Below, piece after piece: positions 46,367 to 57,643 of a stretch of DNA of 64,000 nucleotides. Each line of letters begins with the position of its first letter. Positions within the stretch are counted from its first letter, which is position 1. The DNA is from Fragilaria crotonensis. Lineage: Eukaryota > Bacillariophyta > Fragilariophyceae > Fragilariales > Fragilariaceae. The translations under genes were made by a program, and so were the position numbers. The stretch lies in contig JAKSYS010000133.1 in NCBI GenBank assembly GCA_022925895.1, positions 45,257 to 109,256 on the forward strand, given 5' to 3'. Below the pieces are notes generated by a model. It had not been told where the DNA came from. It ran no database searches and saw only the letters and a program-made list of their open reading frames with translations.

Positions 46367-46527
46367 GCTACCCCCTCCAGGGATGAGGCTCTGGAGTAGA
46401 TCCCATTTTGCCCAGGAACACGATGTTTGATACTCGTATATACTTCGATTTTTGTTTTATGAGCTTCGTGAGATTGTGATCTTGTGACAGAATTGTTCGA
46501 GGGAACAATCAGCATACGCCTACCGTA

Positions 46528-47246
46528 GTACCACCTAAAAACTACTTAGAACCAATAATTTTGCTTAGAACCAATAACGCGCTAATTTCCGTTCCTCCTA
46601 CATGAAAGTTAATCAAATTGTTGTTTTCAAACAAAGGTCGTAGGAGACTCTCGTTCCTCTATTCATTCTACATTGATCATGTACTTGTCGGAAAGTGTGT
46701 TTCCCTGGACCGTCGCTCAATATTTCACACCGTATTTTGGCACTTCAGGTCAAAAGTTGCTCAAAATATTTGCACATCGAGGTGGGCCTCCCATTTAATG
46801 CTCTCCATGCTGACGCTGTATATTTTTTTTATCCTTGCTATTTTTATAGAAACGCCTGCCACATGATACAGCGCCACGAATTTCTACTGGTCCGCAGGGT
46901 TGGTACAAGCCACGCGTAAAAAGCAGCGTACCAGTAGTCCAAGGATAGGCATGATTTTGGGCGAACGTGTCAAAAAAATTACGCGCAAACATATAAATTG
47001 TTTTTCATGCATGTATGAATTTTTATGTTTCGCTTTGAACCAATAATCCTAAAACGAGGCAATCAAATCGTTTGATACCTCGATGAATATCGCACCCAGT
47101 ACAAGATTGATTCAATTGTTGGATAAACAAAAACACGAAGAAGAATTCTTGACAGAATGTTGATGGGGTGTGAAGCTTTTCGGAACAAATAAATTGAGTC
47201 GAAACATGCGTTAAATTATTGGTTCTAAGTAGTTTTTAGGTGGTAC
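46528..47246. mobile_element. Small TIR element bordered by GTAC (family A, copy 2)
   Basis: The left end GTACCACCTAAAAACTACTTA (46528) is mirrored at 47246. The matched ends run about 34 bp. It shares the first 14 bp and the 'CTTAGAA' box with the element at 35938-36664 and has almost the same length (719 bp). It contains no transposase. Confidence 0.75.
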
Positions 47247-47400
47247 CAGTGAGTTCACCTTCGACGACAAACAGTGTAGTAGTACAGGAGTATGCATAGA
47301 ATTGTGTACCAGTGAGTTCACGCTCGACGACACCATTCAGTAAACTTGTTACTACCGTAGTAGTACAAGTGAACTTGCACCACCAGTGAGTTGACGTTCG
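47245..47400 (+). repeat. Three short direct repeats (ACCAGTGAGTT...CGACGA)
   Basis: Blocks begin at 47245, 47308 and 47382, about 63 and 74 bp apart, next to the right end of the family A element. Confidence 0.6.
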
Positions 47401-48596
47401 AAGAGTCTTACTAAAAATACTACGGAACGTGGGCCGCAACTATGCATAGTACACGACGGCGGCATTTGCGAATTTTTTTCTACCAGTAATGCCGCATGTG
47501 GGTCATTCGGTCATAGTCAAACATAAAAAAACGTTTCCTTCGTTCCCTTCTTTACCGCATTTTGCTATGTAATTCTTACTTAGCCATTTCTTTCTAAGTA
47601 AATAAAACACTTACAAATTGTAATACTATGTAAAATAGTTTCTTTCGCTCCCATTGAAACCATTGTTCCGCATTGTATGGAACATGGTCCAAGTTACTTA
47701 GGAGATTATGGCTTAAATAAATAGTTTCCTCCTCTCCCAGTGAAAACCAATCGACCTATATGATGGGCTATTGAAAAAAAACCTTGCCTCTAATTAAAAT
47801 TAACTTAATTAATAGATAGCTCAAATAATGAATTACATACGAAGAAAATTCTAAATGATTTCCATTGTATTGCCTTCATCACATTTTATAATTAGCTACA
47901 CAAGAGCTACATAATTACTCAACTGAACCGGTCATGTGACTTGGAATGAAACATGACCATGACCTTGACCTTGACCGTGACCATGACCATGACCATTCTT
48001 GTCCAGAGTACCAAATAATGTATCATACGACAAGTACTTGTAAGTAATGACATGGTCCAAGTATGCATATAACTCATCATGTGATGACTGAGTACAGAGA
48101 ACATGAAGTACGAGTACATGTTGCTACTCTGAGTACTGAGTACTCACCGACACACTCGCTGAGAACAGTACTTGATTACTGTTGTGCCACTCGGGATCTC
48201 GTAGTGACATACAGCACGGACTCTCGTGCCGCATGGGATCTCGTACTGCACGCGCGGTAAGTGTTGCTCATTTCGTGCAGTTTTGAATCCTTCAGTTTGT
48301 AGGTATCCGACAAATACTCCAAACTGACAATGCATTCGCAATGTCTTTCTTTGCAGGCAGCTGGAGGCAATCTGAGCAAAGCAGACATATCAGGTGCCAC
48401 CTTTGCAGGCAGCTGGAGGCAATCTGAGCGAAGCGGACGTATCAGGTGCCACCTTTATGCTGTCGCACAGTTCGCCGCTCGCTAGTTCTGTCCAAGTTCT
48501 GTTGTGACATTATAGTTAAGTGAGTACTTTACTAAAAGTACTACTTTTAGCTAGTAGATCACCATCATGAATGACTACTATAGAGCAGTTATCCTC
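47247..48596. other. AT-rich spacer with simple repeats
   Basis: Includes a hexamer run (TGACCA variants, about 47950-47996) and no supported gene. Confidence 0.5.
48351..48454 (+). repeat. 52-bp tandem duplication
   Basis: Units starting TTGCAGGCAGCTGGAGG at 48351 and 48403, differing at a few bases. Confidence 0.9.
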
Positions 48597-50139
48597 TCAT
48601 AGATCGGGATCATCGACCCCATAGTTCTCTTCATCGTAGTCCGCATCGCGAGGGTCGTTATGTCCCTCAAATTCACGAAGGCGCTTCCTGTTCAAATCCA
48701 GCTCATAGTCCATCGTAGAACTATCTAACAATGGCGCATCATTTGCATTGTCGCTGCGGGCGTTTTGTTGTAGTAGAGAATGTGTGGCAAATGCACCAGC
48801 CTCGCTTCTACCGACGATATCAATCCCTGGGGATAAAACAAGTGTAGAGACATGAGAAAATCTTTTATCGATCAAAAGTTAGAGTTGCTTATAGTTCCAT
48901 ACCTGCAAGTTGCTCCGTCATCTTTTGCTGACGACTTTTACCCTGAGGCTTGGCTGCCTCCACAGCTCGCACATTCCTTTCAACAATATGAACTTTCCAT
49001 GCCAGGCGACACATGATCATGCTGATCTGCTTTCCACCAGCGTGAAGCACAGTTTTCAAACTGTAGAGTGTTATCTTCTCGTCGATCCTTCCACTTGTTG
49101 AATCGGGACTGTAAATATCATTCGACAGCGTCATGTACTCAGGAAATTTGAGAAGGATATGCTTAGCAACACGCTTGCCATCGCTCTCAACAGCATTACG
49201 ATGCAAGTCCACAGCCTCTTGAACTCGTGGGCAAGAGCTCGACGCTTCTTTTGCCAGAAGAAGTTCATGGTCCAATCGAAAGCTGGCACACTGACCGGGA
49301 ACTTTGATGAGAATGTAGGGATTAGGTCCAGGAAGCAAATACGCTTGATAAAGGCCATCAGCGTATGCATCACGAGGGTCGACCGACAACTGAATCGAGA
49401 AGCCGTTGTGCAACTTGCGATCATGTTTCTTGTCGGTAAAATGAAAAATGCTGACGGTTTCACCATTCCTTTCTGGATGTTCCATATCAACCTCAACCTC
49501 GACTAGTAGTAAATATGTCATAGAACAAATGCAAAGGCATTGTGAGAAAAACCAAATCGCCTTCTAGTACTGTATCCCCCACCATTACTTACCAAACCTG
49601 GCGGCATCAGCCAAGACTTCGCGGATGTACAAATCCTCTTGTGAGGCAGGTCCGTCAGGAATAGGAACCGAAAATCTGTTGTGAGGCTGTGGTGAAGCGT
49701 GTGGGACACCGATTCCTCCTGGATACCTCATTCCGCCGGTGTATGGTACCAACTCGTCTGCGTTCCGTGACGGCGGCGGGGAGTGTACCAGGAATGATTG
49801 TGGTGAGTGCAGAGTGTCGATGCGGCCAAGCTTATCAAGGACAAGCAGTTGGTAGGCTTCAGGGCTCATTTTTTTCCAACGCATCACCTTGTTTTTCACA
49901 GCTTTTCTCAAGTCAGAATTGGGTCCTCCAAAGTCGTCCGGGTCTCTGTTGCAAATAGCCCTCACCGAAGCACTGTGCAATCCTCCACACAGTTCAACTT
50001 CACGCAAAAGCCGTCGCTCAACTTCTAAAGACAGGAGTTGATCATCAATCCTCTTTTTCTTCTTCTTACCTGGCTGAGAAGCAAAGTGCCCTTCTTCCAT
50101 TGCTGATATGGAATTTGTAAACAGGAGTCGAATTTGCAT
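48597..50139 (-). CDS. Unknown three-exon gene, 458 aa, inside the candidate transposon
   Basis: Exons are 50139-49593, 49502-48903 and 48826-48597. The introns of 90 bp (GTAAGT..CTACTAG) and 76 bp (GTATGG..CCCCAG) keep the frame. The N-terminal third is basic (KKKKKR) and then helical ('LLSLEVERRLLREVELCGGLHSASVRAICNRDP', 'LRKAVKNKVMRWKKMSPEAYQLLV'), which suggests a DNA-binding domain. The middle is globular ('FSIQLSVDPRDAYADGLYQAYLLPGPNPYILIKVPG'), resembling a segment of diatom proteins of unknown function that I recall from memory. The C-terminus is acidic. The intact frame over three exons suggests a working gene. It may be cargo or a helper of the element. No enzyme motif is visible. 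Confidence 0.7.
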
Positions 50140-50564
50140 CTCCAGATATCACGATCGAAGTGTGTCTCAGCCATCGGTACATTTTTTACAAGGTTGTACA
50201 GCGGGGATAAATGATGGATTCTTGGGTAACAACTGGTTTACGACAGTGGATGGCCAACTTGATAAGACATATCGTATCTGAGCAGAGGTGAGCATAGACT
50301 TAAGTATCGTATGATGTGTGATTGGGGTCGAACCACAACAATATTGATGTTTGGACAGAGATCCACCTCAAACCCAGGTTGTCTGAGTACATCCATAGTC
50401 GTACTCCGAGTTCTCACTATGTGCTGAAATACATACGTATCAATGGAGACGTAACGCATACGCATATGTACCATCGACCTCAGATACCTGTCATTATCTT
50501 TTCTTCCCGTGTGGCGAGTTCTCATTTAAAGAAAACACGTTCCTCGACTAGTTTGACGAAGTAA

Positions 50565-50687
50565 ATTGGCTCTTGAGCCAGTGGCTCAAGAGCCAATGGC
50601 TCAAGAGCCAGTGGCTCAAGAGCCAGTGGCTCAAGAGCCAATGGCTCAAGAGCCAGTGGCTCAAGAGCCAATGGCTCAAGAGCCAAC
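50565..50687 (+). repeat. Array of 15-bp near-palindromes, right
   Basis: About eight units of TGGCTCAAGAGCCA plus A or G. The first unit carries TT instead of AA in the centre, as if inverted. Confidence 0.92.
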
Positions 50688-50936
50688 GTCTTTTCTAAAT
50701 ATCCCTACATAGTACTCGTTCATCCAAGACATTGAATAAATGTCGTACTTGTCATAACAAACGATGTTAACAAAAGTTCCAAAAATAAGCACGGTTTTTA
50801 TTATAGTGGGTCAACAGAAGACATTCTATCATTTTGAAAACGTGGAATTATTTAGGTGTTCGTCGAACAAATTTCTGGTAGATAATCTGCGTGAAAGGTA
50901 CGAGACACATAAAAGAGCCGAATGTCCGGAACCTCC

Positions 50937-52224
50937 AGATATGCAGCATTTTTTGTTGCCGTCTTGCCTTGCCACCACGTGAACGAGACTCGTCGGCGAG
51001 GGTACAGTATGATACAGTTGATTCCAGTTGGAGCGCTTTAAGGCTGCGTGGATGGATACCACAAGGAACAGCACCGTATTTCGGATTTATTTGTATTGAA
51101 CTTACACACTAATGAGGACATGCATTTCAGTTGAAACTTCAAGTACATGGTTTGCAGTATAGGGAGTCATTGCCTCCTTGCATGTCCAGACATGGAGATC
51201 TGGATGCCTTTGCACCTAATTAAGGAAATGGAACAATCAGCTTCGTTTTTTCGAAGGTTTTTTCTGTCCTAAGTTTTAGATAGGCCTACATGACCGAATG
51301 TAACAGATACTGGAGTATTCAACTTGGGATGGAGTGAAGACGAGCGTTATATTATATAGAACAACGACACCTTATGACGTACGTACACTTTTCATTGTAT
51401 CAGGGTGTATGTTCTATACTGCGGATCGACGTCGCAATAGAGTGTACTCTACTAGTAATAAAAGTCTACGACGAAGTTATTGGATGTTTTCATGCGCATG
51501 ATATCAGTCAACATAGACAGAATCGTCAAAGTGCATGAAATGTCTTTCATGCGGATGCGCACACACGAATGGCCTTCGTCATTTCCCTCCATCAGATCCT
51601 TTGAAAAATGTGCGAGTGCATCAACTTTTCGGGCACATGAAATGATTGGTTCGCCGCCCTCATGATGAATGAAGGCAAATCATCATTGTTTCAACAGGTT
51701 TGGACCTACAAGTATCAACTGTGATTCTTGCAATGTACTCGTATGATATGCATGCATATTCAGGTCAACCACACAATGCAGTGACCACCAACAATGACTT
51801 CCAAAAGCGAGATTCCGAGGTAAGGAATTCGATGCGAATGAATGTCACAAATTCGAAAGTGCGTTTCGAACTTAGAACTTCGAGTACGATCATGTATTGT
51901 ACCATACACTCATACACATATGACAAATGACAATACAGGTTCTCGAAAAGAGGTAATTTTAACAACGGAAGCTTAGCTATTCTACTATTATAAATGCTGG
52001 AGGTACTCTGTACTCTGTAGTCTGTACTCTGTACTCTGCATTACAAGTACCGTTGTATTAGCTTATAGAAGAACTTGTGTGCTGCTACTATATTGTGTTC
52101 GTACTTACTGGTAATTGCATCAAGCACGGCACGGCAGGATCTCCCGAAGATCAAGAACATCAACAACATAATTCTTCCAGATATTCATCACCATTCATTG
52201 CGATTGGGCAAAACTCCAGACGCA
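50937..52224. other. Intergenic, 5' flank of the DUF6824-like gene
   Basis: No gene is supported. A CTCTGTA repeat lies at about 52003-52040, shortly upstream of the next gene. Confidence 0.45.
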
Positions 52225-53853
52225 ATGAATCCCTACTCTAATCTGGGAGCATCCACCCGAATGTCGAAAACTCTGCGTCCACCTCCTGCAGACGAGAATG
52301 ACGACGACGGTGATGATGACAACGTCCAAGATGATGATGATGATGATGAAGCTGATCATGTGGAAGATGTGCCTTCAAGTGATGGTGTTGTTGTGCCGCA
52401 AGACGCACACTGTGTGGTTGACCCAAAGTCAGGATTAGCAGCTCTCTTACAGGTTGTTGCGAATACATGCGAATCGCATGAACGGGAAAATGTGAATCGA
52501 ACCACACGGTTGGTGCATCTACCAGATTCTGCAGTGAGCAATCACAAACACCACCAGTACCACGAATATCAACAACAACAACAACAACAATTCGCAGATG
52601 TGACAGACACTACAACATCTGCAATGAATGGTCCACTACATGTCGAAGCAGTTGGGGAGCTGAAACATGGTGGTGATGACAAGAAGATTGTTTACGGTGA
52701 TGTTCACAGTAGCTTTAGTGCGAATGAGGGCTTAAAAGTGCGAATCGACCCGAAAACTATTTCGAGTGCTGGACTACCAACAAATTCGACAGAACCAGCA
52801 ACAATAACGCCAGACGGATTGTTACACAATGAAAAGAATGAACAGGAACATCGTCCTGCATCTGACTCAAAACAATACGACCAACGGCGAAGCAATGCGG
52901 CAACAAAGTCCGAATATAAATCAGGAATCCGTGGTGAATATTCGGATAGACCAGCTAATCACAACCCTCTCGCCATCGCAGCATCCATGCAATCGAATCT
53001 GAAAGAATCGCCTGTACGGGATGTTACGGATGCTACTACTCCTACTAGCACTCACCAACAACGAACGGCACCATCACGCGAACCCATATCACGAGGTGGT
53101 GGTCCAACCAAGAGCAATGACTACCATGCCATCACCCCCTCTGAAACTCGCAGAACGACGAACAATCCAGATGGTGATCTTAGCCAGTACAATCGCAGTG
53201 AGATGCTACGACCAGCATTGGACTCGAGTAGGGTGGAGTCTGCGGCCCGACATGCACCACTGCAGCCGTCGCAAGTCGCATCGTTCCAGGTCGAACAACA
53301 AGAAGAAGAAAAGGTCAACATTGTCCATGTGAACCTCAATGCCCAACTTCTGCGGCCGCGAGTGGCTGGTTCCAATGCCGAAGTTGAAGAAGAAGAACAC
53401 GACGATGAGGAAGACATTGGCAATCTTGCGCAACATCCAGAATCTGCCGCAGCTGCTGCTGCCAGCGAAAGTGACGATGGACATGAACTAGAAGTCATGG
53501 TCCCAGAACCTCGACCCACGGATATATTATTGGGACGTGGTCCTGCCTGTTATGGTCACCAGGGTAATCAACGATTCCGCATGCTAATTCACAGACATCG
53601 ACACTTGTACCGCAACCAAGCCCCGAGGCGTGAAAAGGCCATGCTGGTGCACGGCCTGGTATCGCTAATTTTGCAAGATGGTGGACGATTCTTGCAAGAG
53701 CGATCGGGCATGTGGTACGAAGTGTCACCACAAATTGCCCGGAAAAAGGTGGGCCACGCTCTCCGAGATGCACGACTCCGACAACAAGAGCTGGATCAGC
53801 ATCGGGTGGCAGAATCGCGGCGAAGGAGCTCAAGCAACAACAACAACTTGTAG
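52225..53853 (+). CDS. Diatom-type DUF6824-domain protein, putative DNA-binding regulator
   Basis: A single open frame from ATG 52225 to TAG 53851-53853 (542 aa). The frame stays open 50 codons upstream without an ATG. Most of the protein is disordered, with Asp runs near residues 20-50, a Gln run near 120, and long Ser/Thr/Asn-rich text. The only folded part is near residues 427-522: 'RPTDILLGRGPACYGHQGNQRFR', 'APRREKAMLVHGLVSLILQDGGRFL', 'WYEVSPQIARKKVGHALRD'. The 'DILLGRG...HxGNxxFR' start and 'K..VG.ALRD' end are the signature of a domain expanded in diatoms and thought to act in gene regulation. The target is unknown. Confidence 0.85.
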   Translation: MNPYSNLGASTRMSKTLRPPPADENDDDGDDDNVQDDDDDDEADHVEDVPSSDGVVVPQDAHCVVDPKSGLAALLQVVANTCESHERENVNRTTRLVHLPDSAVSNHKHHQYHEYQQQQQQQFADVTDTTTSAMNGPLHVEAVGELKHGGDDKKIVYGDVHSSFSANEGLKVRIDPKTISSAGLPTNSTEPATITPDGLLHNEKNEQEHRPASDSKQYDQRRSNAATKSEYKSGIRGEYSDRPANHNPLAIAASMQSNLKESPVRDVTDATTPTSTHQQRTAPSREPISRGGGPTKSNDYHAITPSETRRTTNNPDGDLSQYNRSEMLRPALDSSRVESAARHAPLQPSQVASFQVEQQEEEKVNIVHVNLNAQLLRPRVAGSNAEVEEEEHDDEEDIGNLAQHPESAAAAAASESDDGHELEVMVPEPRPTDILLGRGPACYGHQGNQRFRMLIHRHRHLYRNQAPRREKAMLVHGLVSLILQDGGRFLQERSGMWYEVSPQIARKKVGHALRDARLRQQELDQHRVAESRRRSSSNNNNL

Positions 53854-54020
53854 GTAAAGGGAAGGAACGTTTAAGGGGAAGGTTTGCTGCCAAAATTGAC
53901 GTCATTTCTTGGGTGCAAACGCTAATAGTTCAACATCTTCTTAGGCATGCTTTGCCGCGCAAGATCTGCAACACAAAGCACAATTTCTAACGAGTCACCA
54001 CTCGTTCAGCCTATATGTTT

Positions 54021-57000
54021 TTAATTGCCGTAGAACTCCTTCACGCCGCTAGCCAACTTTTCGCACGTATCCTTTGCATCTCCCAACAACATGCTAGTGT
54101 TTTCCTTGATAAAGACTGGATTGTCCACGCCGGCATACCCAGCCGCCAATGATCTCTTCATAACAATCACTTGCTTGGCATTCCAGACTCGCAGAACTGG
54201 CATGCCCGCAATTTGAGAGTTGGGATCATCTTCCGCTGCAGAATTGACAGTGTCGTTGGCGCCAACCACCAGGGCTACATCCGTGGCTCCAAAATCGTCG
54301 TTGATCTCTTCCATCTCCTCAACAATGTCGTACGGAACACCCGCTTCAGCAAGCAACACATTCAATTGTCCCGGCATGCGTCCAGCCACAGGATGAATCG
54401 CAAAGCGGACCTTCTTTCCACTCTTGATGAGGCTTTCCACCATTTCCTTCAAGGGGTATTGGCCCTTGGCTACTGCCAGTCCATAACCAGGGACAATGAT
54501 GATACTCTCCGAATCAGTGAGAAGTTTGACAGTGTCTTCGACGTTGGTGATGGTGGTTTCTCCCTCAAACTTCATGGCCTCGCCACCTCCTGACGCCTTG
54601 GTGCCGAATCCGCCAGTGATGACAGACACAATGTCGCGGTTCATGGCATCGCACATAATCTTGGTCAACGCAGCTCCAGAGCAACCAATCAACGCACCAA
54701 CAGTTGTCAAGATTGGCATGTCAAGCATGAATCCTTCGGCACAGAGAGCCCAGCCTGAGTAACTGTTCAAAACAGTAATTACTGAAATTGGTGAGCAGCG
54801 GAATTGTGAGTCATGGAGATTAATCAACTAATCGCAAAATAAGGTGAGGATACCACGCACCGACTGGCATGTCAGCCCCTCCGATCGAGGCTGTCATGTG
54901 CCATCCAAGAACTCCACTGGTGGTCAAGGCACCGCCCAGACAGGCAATTCCTGTGCCCACCTCCGGTGCACCCATCAGAACGGCTCCAGCTCCGAGCGTT
55001 GCGGCGCCCAGACCCAAGTTGATCTGATCCCTTCCTTTCAACTGCAGCGGCGCTGATCCGAGACGACCATCGAGCTTGCCAAAGGCAACGAGGGATCCGG
55101 TTGTTGTGACGGATCCAATGACTGTGGCCAAATAGATACTGGCAAGATGGACAGTGTCCAACTGCTTGGCATCTGGAAAGTTCACGTAATCTCCAATGGC
55201 AGCTGCACTGGCGGCGATTCCGACCAACGAGTGGAAGGCAGCCACAGTCTGTGGTAACGACGTCGGCTCCACTTTGTTGCCAATAACATATCCAGCGGCT
55301 CCTCCGAGGCCCATCCAACCCGCAATAGCAGCCGTGGCGCCCAGGGACGGGGACAAATGTCCCAGGGTCGAAGCAACGCCCAACAATACTCCAGTCTGTC
55401 CAGATACGAGACCCAAACGAGCCGTCGATTGCGACGCTAAACCTCCAATACCTCCAATACAAAGCAAACCCGAAAGTGTGGCTGCACCGGCGTGAATCTC
55501 GGGGAAATTACCAGACATGGCGCCGGCACCGTACAGTGCCAACGTGGTAGCGGCTGGGATGCCGTACAAGTTATAGAACTCTGGAGGATCGTCGGGACGC
55601 TTGAACATGTCCAACATTTTCTTGGTGACAATAAAACCACCTTGATAAAACGAGGAAGCGTGAGTTAGACGTCTTCATCAGGTAAACAATGCGTGCCAGA
55701 TACAAAAGCAGTTTCAATTTTCACTCACCAACAATATTGACTGTCGACAGAGTTGTGGCAGCCGCTCCCAAGATCGTCACTGGAGTGCTAGTACTATGAG
55801 CCAGTAAGTGCATTCCTCCCAATGCTGTTGTTCCACTAATGGCATTGGTAACTGCCATGAGCGGCGAATGGAGGGAATGGGATACCCCCAAGACAACTTG
55901 AACTCCAATCACATTGGAAAGGGCAAAGGTGGTAAACATGGCAGAGAATGCAGGATTTGGCGCGCAGGCACCCATGGCGAGAATTGCAGTGGCACTGTAG
56001 CCGACTCGTTTGGCACCGGCCAGGTAGGGAGCTCGGTAATCGACAACTGTCGGCTTAATATCTACTTGTTTCTCAGCAGCTGGGGTCGGAGGACGTTCTG
56101 GAAGTGGGGCTGGGTACATCATTTCTCCATTCTCCAAGACCAACATTCCACGAACAGCTTCGTCCTTGTGGTCAATATAGAACATGTTTGGGTTCTTGGT
56201 GGTATGGGGTCCGGCCGATAGCAAAAACTTGGAAATGTTATTTGCATAAAGAGCTGACGAGGTGGTGGGAAGTCGCGATGGCAGATCCGTGTATCCCAAG
56301 CATGTGACACCATTGTCGGTCACAATGCGCTGATCGCGCACAGTGGTTTCAACATTGCCTCCCGATTCTGCCGCCAGATCGACCGTCACGGACCCCGACT
56401 TCATCTTGGCCACCATATCCTTGGTGATCATGATGGGAGCCTTGCGTCCTGGGATCAGTGCAGTTGTAATGATAATATCCACTTCTTCGCATTGCTTGCT
56501 GAGCATCTGAGCCGCCGCAGCGTGCCATTCGGGTGACATTTCCTTGGCATATCCTCCGGCGCCGGAACCATCTTCCTGAAAATTGACTTGCAAAAAGTGA
56601 CCTCCCATGGCTTCCACTTGTTCCTTGGTAACTGGTCGGACGTCAAACGCGCGGACAACGGCTCCCATATTCTTGGCCGTCTGAATGGCGGCCAACCCGG
56701 CCACGCCTGTCCCGAGGACCAACACTTTGGCAGGTGGGACTTTTCCTGCTGCCTAAAAGAAAGTGGTCAGTCAAAGAAGGAATATGAGTAACATGAATGT
56801 GAGATATCATGCTGATCGTTGTACATGGTATTGTTCGGATCCGCACGACACAACAATTTGTGTATAAACAGTCACGACAAGATACCTACCGTCATTTGTC
56901 CTGCGAAAAATCGTCCAAATTCATGTGCGGCCTCGAGGACGGCACGATATCCAGAAATGTTTGCCTGAGACGAAAGAGCATCGTAGGTTTGTCCTCGACT

Positions 57001-57643
57001 GAGTGTACGAGGAATGCAATCCATGGCCAACACGGTTGCCTTTTTGGCTTGCAACTGCTGTACCAAGTCTTCATTCTGCTTGGGGTAGAGAAAGGAGATC
57101 AAAGTCTTGTTGGGTCCCAGAGCTTGAATCTCATCTGGTGTGGGAGGTCGGACCTGAAGAATGATATTGTGGTGGTGGTTGAGGTATTGTGATTGAGGAA
57201 GCGAATTATTATGGGTAAGGTTATCATCCACGATCTACCATATCCCATTTTGAAAACGAAACAACACTCACCTTGAGAACAATATCAGCTTCATCCCAAA
57301 CTCGATCGACAATTTTCGCTCCGGCTGCTTCGTAATCGGCATTTGAAAAGTAGGATGCTGCACCGGCGTTCGTCTCGACCACAACATTAAATCCAGGTGT
57401 GACCAATCGTTTGACCGATTCGGGTGTGGCTGCCACACGTTTCTCCAATGCAAAGGTTTCCTTGGGAATTCCCACAGTCAATGCAGTGTATGGAGTTCCC
57501 AATAGTGAAGTTGTGGTTGTTGTGTCTGACGATGATGATGCAGAGAAGGTGCGTAACATCATTCGAGACGACAACAATCGATTGTGGTCTACAAGACCAC
57601 GACGGATCGCAGCGATGCGGGAGAAGGAGACTGTCATTGTCAT
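54021..57643 (-). CDS. NNT: Mitochondrial proton-translocating NAD(P) transhydrogenase, five exons
   Basis: Exons are 57643-57272, 57153-56890, 56752-55729, 55640-54861 and 54781-54021. All junctions are GT..AG and keep the frame, giving 1,066 aa, close to animal NNT. The N-terminus ([12 protein letters not shown]...[16 protein letters not shown]) is an Arg/Ser-rich mitochondrial presequence. Domain I (NAD binding) has '[18 protein letters not shown]' and '[20 protein letters not shown]'. Membrane domain II spans exons 3-4 ('[24 protein letters not shown]' crosses junction 4/5). Domain III (NADP binding) has '[17 protein letters not shown]' and '[23 protein letters not shown]'. The enzyme uses proton influx across the inner membrane to make NADPH from NADH. 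Order is alpha then beta, as in animals. Confidence 0.96.

Larger units (their letters stand above)
42905..50936. mobile_element. Candidate 8-kb cargo-carrying DNA transposon
   Basis: An imperfect 24-bp inverted repeat (22 of 24 positions, GGAGGTTCCGGA..TTCGGCTCTT) bounds 42905-42928 and 50913-50936. Just inside each end lies an array of the same 15-bp near-palindrome (43162-43262 and 50565-50687). Between them are a DDE transposase, a partner ORF, a 458-aa unknown gene, a fragment of an E2 dehydrogenase subunit and a smaller TIR element. I could not find a target duplication. The ends and the unity of the element are inference. Confidence 0.45.
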